Positions 1 through 5,371 of a stretch of DNA of 6,965 nucleotides are shown here, one piece after another; the first letter of the stretch is position 1; every line of letters starts with the position of its first letter. Below the pieces are notes generated by a model, which did no database searches, had not been told where the DNA came from, and worked only from the letters and a program-made list of their open reading frames with translations. This DNA is from Prevotella sp. (lineage in GTDB: Bacteria > Bacteroidota > Bacteroidia > Bacteroidales > Bacteroidaceae). The DNA is taken from the NCBI GenBank assembly GCA_021204735.1, contig JAJPYV010000017.1, positions 3,800-10,764 on the forward strand, written 5' to 3'. The position numbers and the translations under genes were made by a program.

Positions 1-335
1 CCAGAGAACTCGATACAGCCCAAATCGTTCAAAGCCATATAGTTGAAGTCAGCATATAAATGGTCACGCAGACTGTAATAAGTCTCAGGTGCCATAACAT
101 TGCCGATACGGTTTTTAACATAGTCGTAAGCGACATCACGGTATGCGACTGGAACCGCATTCATAGCGATAATATTCATGAAGCTCTTGTCCTCGTCGCC
201 CCAAGGACGTGGGAGACAGAAAGTAATCTCCATATCACCCTGTGCAGCAAGGCCGTTGGTTATACCGTAACTTGCAGTACCTAAACCTCCGAGAATATGA
301 GGAGGAAATTCCCAACCAAACATTAAAACTTTCAT
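1..335 (-). CDS. Glycosyltransferase, glycogen synthase-like (GT4/GT5 type), N-terminal part
   Basis: This gene is partial: 111 codons from the start are present and the rest lies beyond the left edge. The N-terminus reads MKVLMFGWEFPPHILGGLG, the glycine-rich first loop of GT-B glycosyltransferases of the glycogen/starch synthase type (FPP..GGLG). The following residues include a PRPWGDEDKSF stretch and a YYSLRDHLYADFNYM stretch, which I recognise from Bacteroidales proteins encoded beside glycogen debranching enzymes. By family it would transfer a sugar from a nucleotide-sugar donor, plausibly glucose onto a glucan, in the cytoplasm; the donor cannot be read from this part. The start is fixed by a strong AGGAGG 8 bases upstream. 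It sits 18 bases after the debranching enzyme stop, so the two are almost certainly co-transcribed. In relatives a GH57 amylase-like gene often follows; that would lie outside this window. Confidence 0.88.
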   Translation of the reverse strand, partial: MKVLMFGWEFPPHILGGLGTASYGITNGLAAQGDMEITFCLPRPWGDEDKSFMNIIAMNAVPVAYRDVAYDYVKNRIGNVMAPETYYSLRDHLYADFNYMALNDLGCIEFS

Positions 336-343
336 ATAGTCAT

Positions 344-349
344 CCTCCT
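344..349 (-). promoter_or_regulatory. Strong Shine-Dalgarno of the glycosyltransferase gene
   Basis: The minus strand reads AGGAGG, 8 bases before the ATG at 335. It decides the start: the nearer ATG at 343 opens a frame that stops after three codons. It stands out because the other genes in the window lack a recognisable, well-spaced Shine-Dalgarno, as is usual in Bacteroidota. The downstream gene of this operon may therefore be translated efficiently on its own rather than only by coupling. Confidence 0.75.
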
Positions 350-353
350 TTCA

Positions 354-2306
354 TTATTTTATATAAGAATATTTTTCGAGAAGGCTCAATGTCCTCAATA
401 TCTCAGCCACGTTCATGGCAAAGCTGACTGCGCCACGGGCACGGAACGGAGGGTTACCATCAGACATCTCAGGAATGGTGCTGAGACAGTTGATAGTCAT
501 CTCATCCTCGTATCCAACCATTTGCCTCTCTATGAAACTGAAACGCGTGCGCTTGTAAAGGCGAAGGTTTGCCTCCATGTAGAATGCACCGAGCCAAGGC
601 CATGCCGTACCCTGATGATAAGCATAGTCACGCTGGTATTGCGGGCCCACATACATCGGGTTGTAGCCGCCACTCTTAGGAGACAGAGAGCGGAGACCCT
701 TAGGAGTCAACAACTCACGAGTGCAGATATCCAAAACGCTCTTCTTCTGTTCAGGAGACAGAGGAGAATAGTCGAATGCAACCGGGAATATCATGTTAGG
801 ACGAACACTCCAGTCCATCATATTGCCGTCAACATAATCGAAGAGATATCCATAATCGTTCATAAATGTGCTTACGAAAGACTGCTTGCAAGTTTCTGCG
901 ATGCTCTCCCATTTCTCGATTTCCTTCTTGTCATAGCCAGCCTCTGTTGCCAAACGAGCACCAAACTTGAGCGCATTGTACCAAAGAGCATTGAACTCAA
1001 CGATGTAACCCGTGCGAGGAACTACTGGGCGGCCGTTGGCTGTGGAGTTCATCCAAGTGATAGCCTTGTCACGACCGTTGGCATATACTAAGCCGTTATC
1101 ATCGAGACGCAGGTTAGGATGTTTGCCTTCTATGAAATAAGTAATAATATCGTGTACGAGTTTGCTGTAATTCTTTACGCACTGTTCCTCGCCAGGATAT
1201 TTAGCATATTGCTGTATAGCCCAAATAGCCCATAAGAATACATCAGGATGGTCAATCTCAGAGATAGCAACTGTAAGCGGTTTGCCTTCCATAAACTCCC
1301 TGATGCCCTTAGCTGCCGTCTTCATCACGATGTCGAAATTATCAGGTTCAAGAATTGACAATGTCAGACCAGGAAGAGCGATGAATGTATCGCGTGCACG
1401 GCACTTGAACCATGGGTAACCTGCGAAAATGTAAACCTCATTATCAGATACATGATTGTAGAACTGATGAGCAGCAGTTACGAGACAGTTATAGAAATTG
1501 TCTCTTGACCTCTTTTCTCCGGCTTCAGCCTCGAAAGCCCTCTTCAAAGTACGGCTCTTTATCTCGGATGTCGCAGCAGCGAAGACGATGCTCTCACCTT
1601 TCTTGATATTAACCTCAAAGTAACCGGGAACGTAAAGATCCTCATTAGAATCATAGCCACGCTCCTGCTCCTTAGGATATTCTATTCCCCTGTACCAGTC
1701 GGGAGCGAATACAAACTGATTAGCCTTGCTTAGTTGCATGTACAGGTCAGGATAACCAGCATACATACATGTACTGATACCGTTGTCAACAAGGTGGTAT
1801 TCCCTGCTGGCGACACTGTTCTCGTGTGTGAACTGTCTTACGCTACGGAATGCCAAGAACGGGCGGAGACGCAAAGTAGTAGTGTCTTGCCCTTCTTCCA
1901 TAGTATAGCGAATCAAAATACGATTCTCATAATGCTGGAAGACAACTTCCTTTTTCAACAAAACACCACCTACACGATAAATCGTTGTAGGAATCTTGTC
2001 GCAATTAAACTCGCGGATGTACTTATGACCTGTGGGACTGTAATTGTTTCCCTGGTACTTATGCAGTCCTAAATTGAATTCAACGCCATGCTGAACGACC
2101 GTAATATCCAGAGAGGACAGCAGAACATGGTTCTCGTCGTCCAATTCAGGTATTGGAACAACGAACAAGCCATGATACTTGCGTGTATTACAGTCAACAA
2201 TCGTAGAACTTGAATAAGCCCCGGAACGGTTAGTACGTATCAACTCCCTTGAAAGAGATTCTTCCAAGTTGGTCATAAGAGCCTTTTCAAAACGAAGATA
2301 ACTCAT
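354..2306 (-). CDS. Glycogen debranching enzyme / amylo-alpha-1,6-glucosidase (GH133 type)
   Basis: The 650-residue cytoplasmic protein has no signal peptide. Residues 1 to about 270 match the N-terminal beta-rich domain of bacterial debranching enzymes (NTRKYHGL at 40-47, DNFYNCL near 269-275). Residues about 285-645 form the alpha/alpha-barrel GDE_C domain. Family landmarks are AGYPWF..RARDTFIALPGL (295-314), EFNALWYNAL (437-446), DWSVRPNMIFP (498-508), YHQGTAWPWL (563-572) and IPEMSDG (611-617), whose Glu613 matches the conserved acidic residue of the last block. The expected reaction is hydrolysis of alpha-1,6 branch points of glycogen after outer chains are trimmed. The TWMD motif of other GH133 proteins reads TWMN here (Asn420). 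The start MSYLRFEKALMTNLEESL matches Bacteroidales relatives as I remember them. No Shine-Dalgarno is seen. It is the first gene of a minus-strand operon with the glycosyltransferase. Confidence 0.93.
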   Translation of the reverse strand: MSYLRFEKALMTNLEESLSRELIRTNRSGAYSSSTIVDCNTRKYHGLFVVPIPELDDENHVLLSSLDITVVQHGVEFNLGLHKYQGNNYSPTGHKYIREFNCDKIPTTIYRVGGVLLKKEVVFQHYENRILIRYTMEEGQDTTTLRLRPFLAFRSVRQFTHENSVASREYHLVDNGISTCMYAGYPDLYMQLSKANQFVFAPDWYRGIEYPKEQERGYDSNEDLYVPGYFEVNIKKGESIVFAAATSEIKSRTLKRAFEAEAGEKRSRDNFYNCLVTAAHQFYNHVSDNEVYIFAGYPWFKCRARDTFIALPGLTLSILEPDNFDIVMKTAAKGIREFMEGKPLTVAISEIDHPDVFLWAIWAIQQYAKYPGEEQCVKNYSKLVHDIITYFIEGKHPNLRLDDNGLVYANGRDKAITWMNSTANGRPVVPRTGYIVEFNALWYNALKFGARLATEAGYDKKEIEKWESIAETCKQSFVSTFMNDYGYLFDYVDGNMMDWSVRPNMIFPVAFDYSPLSPEQKKSVLDICTRELLTPKGLRSLSPKSGGYNPMYVGPQYQRDYAYHQGTAWPWLGAFYMEANLRLYKRTRFSFIERQMVGYEDEMTINCLSTIPEMSDGNPPFRARGAVSFAMNVAEILRTLSLLEKYSYIK

Positions 2307-2386
2307 AGTTGTTATTTAAAATAAGATTTAAAGTTTTTCGATAGCGGTCATAAAAGAGAATTTTCGCATTACTCCAAATGACGTTT

Positions 2387-2417
2387 CAAAGGTACTAAAT
2401 TTATCGTTACGAACAAA
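2387..2417 (-). promoter_or_regulatory. Bacteroidota-type promoter of the glycogen operon
   Basis: On the minus strand the -33 element TTTG (2417-2414) and the -7 element TACCTTTG (2394-2387) are separated by exactly 19 bases, a full match to the Bacteroidota consensus TTTG-N19-TAnnTTTG. Transcription would begin near 2380 and give a leader of about 75 bases before the debranching enzyme ATG at 2306. The leader is A/T-rich with no Shine-Dalgarno and no clear hairpin. Confidence 0.75.
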
Positions 2418-2477
2418 GAAAAATTCTTTTTTTTGCTTTCTGTCAAGATAATAATGCGTTATTCAAACAAAAATATG

Positions 2478-2485
2478 TAAATTTG
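2478..2485 (+). promoter_or_regulatory. -7 element of the aspS promoter
   Basis: TAAATTTG matches the Bacteroidota -7 consensus TAnnTTTG. The base positions expected for the -33 box (2455-2458, TGCG) do not match TTTG, so only half of the promoter is convincing. Transcription would begin around 2490-2494, after the ATG at 2487, which supports the aspS start at 2508 and a very short leader of roughly 15-18 bases. Confidence 0.55.
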
Positions 2486-2507
2486 CATGCCAAAAAAATT
2501 TTTTGTT

Positions 2508-4268
2508 ATGTATAGAACGAATACTTGTGGAGAATTAAGGATTTCCGATATAGGCAAGCAGGTTACCCTTGCAGGGTGGGTGCAGCGCAGTCGCAAGATG
2601 GGCGGTATGACCTTTGTTGACCTACGTGATCGTTATGGCATTACACAGCTTGTGTTTAACGAAAGTGATAATGCCGAATTGTGTGCCGAGGCGAATAAGT
2701 TGGGGCGTGAGTATTGCATCCAAGTAAAGGGAACTGTAAATGAGCGTCAGAGCAAGAACGCCAATTTGCCGACGGGAGACATTGAGATTATAGTAACTAC
2801 AATCAACATATTGAGTCAGAGCGATACCCCTCCGTTCACTATCGAGGACAACACCGATGGAGGAGATGAGTTGAGGATGAAATACCGTTATCTTGACTTG
2901 CGCCGTACTTGCGTGCGTAACAACATAGAACTACGCCACCGCATGACAATTTTAATCAGGAATTTCCTCGATGCAAGAGATTTCATTGAAGTAGAGACAC
3001 CTATCCTGATAGGCAGTACACCAGAGGGAGCGCGAGATTTTGTGGTGCCTTCACGCATGAACCCAGGACAGTTTTATGCCCTGCCGCAAAGTCCGCAGAC
3101 ATTGAAACAATTGCTTATGGTAAGTGGTTTCGACCGTTATTTCCAGATAGCCAAATGTTTCCGAGATGAAGACTTGCGTGCCGACCGCCAACCAGAGTTC
3201 ACGCAAATCGACTGTGAAATGTCGTTTGTAGAGCAAGACGATATATTAGAGATATTCGAGGATATGGCACGCCACCTGTTCAAGGAAGTGCGTGGCGTGG
3301 AGCTTCCCGCCAAGTTGCAGCAGATGACATGGCATGAGGCTATGAAGCGTTTCGGCAGTGACAAGCCAGACTTACGATTTGGTATGGAGTTCATCGAACT
3401 GATGGATGTTCTCAAAGGTACTGGCACGTTCGGTGTGTTCAACGATGCCACTTATATCGGCGGTATCTGTGTGCCAGGATGTGCTGAATACACGAGAAAA
3501 CAACTTGACCAACTCACAGATTTCGTGAAAAGGCCACAAGTCGGTGCGAAAGGACTTGTATGGGTTAAGTTTAATGCCGATGGTACTACAAAGAGCAGTA
3601 TCGACAAATTTTACGGTGCTGAGGTATGGCAGAAACTCAAGGCCGAGACAAAGGCAAATGACGGTGATTTACTTTTGATTTTGAGTGGTGACAATGCAAA
3701 CAAGACACGAGTACAACTGTCAACTTTGCGTTTGGAAATGGGAGAGCGATTAGGATTGCGAGATAAAAATAGATTCGAGTGCTTGTGGATAATCGACTTC
3801 CCCCTCTTTGAATGGAGCGATGAGGAGCAGCGACTGATGTCAACCCACCATCCATTCACAATGCCAAATCCAGATGATATACCATTGCTTGAGGAGCATC
3901 CTGAAAGAGTAAGAGCAAAGGCATACGACTTTGTGTGCAACGGAATAGAAGTCGGCGGCGGTAGTTTGCGTATCTACGATGGACAATTGCAAGAGAAGAT
4001 GTTCCGCATTTTAGGTTTCACAGAGGAGAGAGCAATGGCACAGTTTGGTTTCCTGATTAATGCATTCAAATACGGTGCGCCACCACACGCAGGTTTAGCA
4101 TTCGGATTAGACCGATTTGTCTCCATTATGGCAGGGCTTGACAGTATCCGCGACTGTATTGCATTCCCGAAGAACAACAGTGGTCGAGACGTGATGCTCG
4201 ATGCACCGTCGTTTATTGATGAGAAACAGTTGAAGGAATTGCAGATTAAGATTGATTTAAATCAATAA
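2508..4268 (+). CDS. aspS: Aspartyl-tRNA synthetase, bacterial type
   Basis: The 586-residue class IIb synthetase charges tRNA-Asp with aspartate in the cytoplasm. Residues 1 to about 105 are the OB-fold anticodon-binding domain ([13 protein letters not shown] at 22-34). The catalytic domain carries [13 protein letters not shown] (171-183), QSPQ (194-197), motif 2 around [19 protein letters not shown] (217-235) and motif 3 GLAFGLDRF (529-537). Residues about 280-400 hold the GAD insertion typical of bacterial AspRS. Length is normal. An in-frame ATG at 2487 would add MPKKFFV, but [10 protein letters not shown] is the usual family N-terminus and the -7 box overlaps the region just before 2487, so 2508 is chosen. 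No Shine-Dalgarno is visible. Met31 replaces the Leu (discriminating) or His (non-discriminating) seen at this position in studied enzymes, so specificity for tRNA-Asn cannot be decided. It is divergent from the glycogen operon. Confidence 0.96.
   Translation: MYRTNTCGELRISDIGKQVTLAGWVQRSRKMGGMTFVDLRDRYGITQLVFNESDNAELCAEANKLGREYCIQVKGTVNERQSKNANLPTGDIEIIVTTINILSQSDTPPFTIEDNTDGGDELRMKYRYLDLRRTCVRNNIELRHRMTILIRNFLDARDFIEVETPILIGSTPEGARDFVVPSRMNPGQFYALPQSPQTLKQLLMVSGFDRYFQIAKCFRDEDLRADRQPEFTQIDCEMSFVEQDDILEIFEDMARHLFKEVRGVELPAKLQQMTWHEAMKRFGSDKPDLRFGMEFIELMDVLKGTGTFGVFNDATYIGGICVPGCAEYTRKQLDQLTDFVKRPQVGAKGLVWVKFNADGTTKSSIDKFYGAEVWQKLKAETKANDGDLLLILSGDNANKTRVQLSTLRLEMGERLGLRDKNRFECLWIIDFPLFEWSDEEQRLMSTHHPFTMPNPDDIPLLEEHPERVRAKAYDFVCNGIEVGGGSLRIYDGQLQEKMFRILGFTEERAMAQFGFLINAFKYGAPPHAGLAFGLDRFVSIMAGLDSIRDCIAFPKNNSGRDVMLDAPSFIDEKQLKELQIKIDLNQ
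4251..4266. repeat. Perfect 16-base palindrome over the end of aspS
   Basis: ATTGATTTAAATCAAT reads the same on both strands and reaches into the aspS stop codon (4266-4268). As RNA it could form a 6-base-pair A/U-rich stem with a UUAA loop. No run of T follows directly, so it is at best a weak 3'-end structure. No better terminator is seen between aspS and the next promoter. Confidence 0.4.
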
Positions 4269-4323
4269 AATCTTAAATTTCCGCTTGAAGCATTTAATAA
4301 ATGTAATTAATTTAATGAAAAAC

Positions 4324-4354
4324 TTTATAAGTTTGAATAAAAGCTGTATCTTTG
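4324..4354 (+). promoter_or_regulatory. Promoter of the 98-residue winged-helix gene
   Basis: TTTA (4324-4327) and TATCTTTG (4347-4354) are separated by exactly 19 bases, matching the Bacteroidota consensus except for the last base of the -33 box. Transcription would begin near 4360, leaving a leader of about 53 bases. The leader contains AGGAG at 4384-4388, too far from the ATG at 4414 for normal use, and short inverted repeats described under findings. Confidence 0.7.
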
Positions 4355-4413
4355 CAGCCGGATTTAAAGAAAGATCGTTATTCAGGAGAATACGGTTTTA
4401 AATTTTACCGATC

Positions 4414-4710
4414 ATGACTGAAAAGAAAGTAACAGAAAAGAAGGCTGGAGCTACAAAAGCTACAGAGACGAAAGCAGCACCTAAAAGGCGTTCTGCAAAG
4501 AAGGTAGTCTTCGAGATCAATGCGGAGACAGTTGGATTTAAGGCTGGTGATGTGTACCAGGCACTTGCTACATCGGAGAATGCCCTTAGCGTTGCTGAAA
4601 TTGCTAAGTCTGCTAACATTTCAGAAAGCGAAACATTGCTTGGAATGGGATGGCTCTTTAAGGAGGGTAAGATTAAAGCTGCTGAAGACAATAAGGTTAC
4701 ATTGGCTTAA
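4414..4710 (+). CDS. Small winged-helix protein with lysine-rich tail (DUF2582-like)
   Basis: The 98-residue protein has two parts. Residues 1-30 form a low-complexity basic tail with nine Lys and two Arg against three Glu, starting with a doubled TEKK unit and rich in Ala, Thr and Lys, recalling histone H1-like tails. Residues about 31-98 look like a compact winged helix: a helix at 42-53, a helix at 58-67 (SVAEIAKSAN), a recognition-like helix at 70-83 (SESETLLGMGWLFKEG) and a short wing to the C-terminus. I recognise this as the DUF2582-type winged-helix family of Bacteroidota, whose role is not established. Nucleic-acid binding is an inference from fold and charge. The start is firm because a stop lies in frame at 4399-4401. 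The gene has its own promoter and is closed by a strong terminator, so it is probably a single-gene unit. Confidence 0.85.
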   Translation: MTEKKVTEKKAGATKATETKAAPKRRSAKKVVFEINAETVGFKAGDVYQALATSENALSVAEIAKSANISESETLLGMGWLFKEGKIKAAEDNKVTLA

Positions 4711-4729
4711 TCTAAGAGACGATATTAAG

Positions 4730-4765
4730 AAGGGCTGGTAACCGTATGCTTACCGGTCCTTTTTT
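4730..4765 (+). terminator. Strong intrinsic terminator after the 98-residue gene
   Basis: AAGGGCTGGTAA (4730-4741) pairs along all 12 positions with TTACCGGTCCTT (4750-4761), with two G-U pairs and an 8-base loop, and a run of six T ends at 4765. This is the clearest terminator in the window. It ends only 11 bases before the ATG of the next gene, for which no separate promoter is visible, so partial read-through or conditional termination has to be considered. Confidence 0.85.
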
Positions 4766-4776
4766 AATCTAATTCA

Positions 4777-5133
4777 ATGGAATACGAAAAAGAAATCATA
4801 TATGTGTTGAGTGAGGCAGGGAAAAAAGGACTGAGCATAAAGAAGATAGCGAGGCACATATACAACAATAACAACAGTTTGTTTGATGAACTATCTTTTG
4901 AGGATGTTCACAAGGCTGTGGCTGGATTTCTTCAACGCAATTGCAAGAGGCGTAATTCCCTTGTGGAAAGGACACAAAAGAACGGGACTTATCGTATAAG
5001 GGTATCAGTAAAACCTACACAATTGCAGTTGTATTTCAAGGATGATGAGGATGTTAAAGATGTGAAAGAAGAAGAATACGACAAACAGTCGGGAAAAGAC
5101 AATTCATTGTCGTTGTTTCAAGATATAATCTAA
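4777..5133 (+). CDS. Small HTH-like protein with acidic C-terminal tail, function unknown
   Basis: The 118-residue protein has no assigned function that I know. Residues 1 to about 78 look like a winged helix of the HARE-HTH kind: helices at 3-14 (YEKEIIYVLSEA), 20-29 (SIKKIARHIY) and 40-55 (FEDVHKAVAGFLQRN), a basic NCKRRN turn, then a wing ending in GTYRIRVSV (70-78). The C-terminal part is charged, with nine Asp/Glu among residues 89-102, and ends SLSLFQDII. QLQLYF (82-87) and SLSLF (110-114) resemble bacterial sliding-clamp binding motifs; this is resemblance only. Full-length, clean and A-rich, with no Shine-Dalgarno. Its ATG follows the upstream terminator by 11 bases. Codon use does not differ visibly from the neighbours. 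A DNA-binding or replication-associated accessory role is conceivable but not shown. Confidence 0.82.
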   Translation: MEYEKEIIYVLSEAGKKGLSIKKIARHIYNNNNSLFDELSFEDVHKAVAGFLQRNCKRRNSLVERTQKNGTYRIRVSVKPTQLQLYFKDDEDVKDVKEEEYDKQSGKDNSLSLFQDII

Positions 5134-5263
5134 TATTGGGCACAATCTCCCTTTGGAGTAATGGGAGGATAAAAAGAAGAATACGTGTCTAATACTTATT
5201 GAAAAAGATTCCATTAAGCCAGAAGATTGGTGTAGAATTTGTTAGAATTTTCTTATTAAACGA

Positions 5264-5281
5264 AAGCAATAAAGTTTGCTT
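5264..5281. promoter_or_regulatory. Operator-like inverted repeat upstream of xylB
   Basis: AAGCAA and TTGCTT form a perfect 6-base inverted repeat around a 6-base centre. It overlaps the best candidate for the xylB -7 element (TAAAGTTTG at 5270-5278), so a dimeric regulator bound here would block RNA polymerase. It could also fold as a short RNA hairpin if transcription starts further upstream. The site lies 91 bases before the xylB ATG. The regulator is unknown. Confidence 0.35.
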
Positions 5282-5296
5282 GAATTGCCAGGAGTG

Positions 5297-5368
5297 ATGA
5301 GAATCACCGAAGGTGAGAATGTTATAGATAGAAATTGTAAACTGAAATTCAACAATCAAAAAATATAA
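5297..5368 (+). other. Possible 23-codon upstream reading frame in the xylB leader
   Basis: An ATG at 5297 opens a 23-codon frame (starting MRITEGENV) whose TAA at 5366-5368 ends 3 bases before the xylB ATG, an arrangement that would allow translational coupling. AGGAG lies only 2 bases before the ATG, closer than usual. The start codon lies partly inside the GTGAT-GAGA-ATCAC hairpin. A chance frame of this length in A/T-rich leader DNA is quite possible. Confidence 0.25.
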
Positions 5369-5371
5369 GTT

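Larger units (their letters stand above)
5134..5371 (+). promoter_or_regulatory. xylB leader and control region
   Basis: This 238-base gap separates the 118-residue gene from xylB. In order it holds a CTCCC/GGGAG inverted repeat (5147-5167) without a T run, a tandem TAGAATTT repeat (5233-5240 and 5243-5250), the inverted repeat AAGCAA-N6-TTGCTT (5264-5281), two overlapping hairpins (5294-5307 and 5304-5316) and a short reading frame (5297-5368). The best promoter candidate is TTTC (5249-5252) with TAAAGTTTG (5270-5278), which has one base too many inside the -7 box and a poor -33 box. The density of small symmetric elements fits a regulated catabolic promoter, but no specific regulator can be named. 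Confidence 0.5.

Noticed and set aside
332..343. Three-codon frame starting at the ATG right after AGGAGG, overlapping the glycosyltransferase start
   Set aside because: The Shine-Dalgarno spacing of zero is unusable for it and fits the ATG at 335; a three-codon product is not credible.
60..427. Two overlapping plus-strand frames at the left edge
   Set aside because: They are antisense to the glycosyltransferase N-terminus and the end of the debranching enzyme gene, and look like no known protein.
522..1091. 189-residue open frame on the plus strand
   Set aside because: It lies wholly antisense inside the well-supported debranching enzyme gene, and its product is Arg/Cys-rich with no recognisable domain; it is a shadow frame.
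2455..2458. -33 box for aspS at the canonical 19-base distance
   Set aside because: The bases are TGCG rather than TTTG; only the -7 element was reported.
4398..4691. 97-residue minus-strand frame opposite the 98-residue gene
   Set aside because: It mirrors the Lys/Ala-rich coding strand; the plus-strand protein has a promoter, a recognisable winged helix and a terminator.
5147..5167. CTCCC/GGGAG inverted repeat after the 118-residue gene as a terminator
   Set aside because: The stem is only 5 pairs with an 11-base loop, a competing CTCC-CTTT-GGAG fold exists, and no T run follows.
5294..5316. Hammerhead-ribozyme-like string (TGATGAG followed by CGAA) in the xylB leader
   Set aside because: The core needs CUGAUGA, a stem II and GAAA flanked by stems I and III. 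The C is a G here, the intervening bases do not form stem II, and no flanking stems are found.
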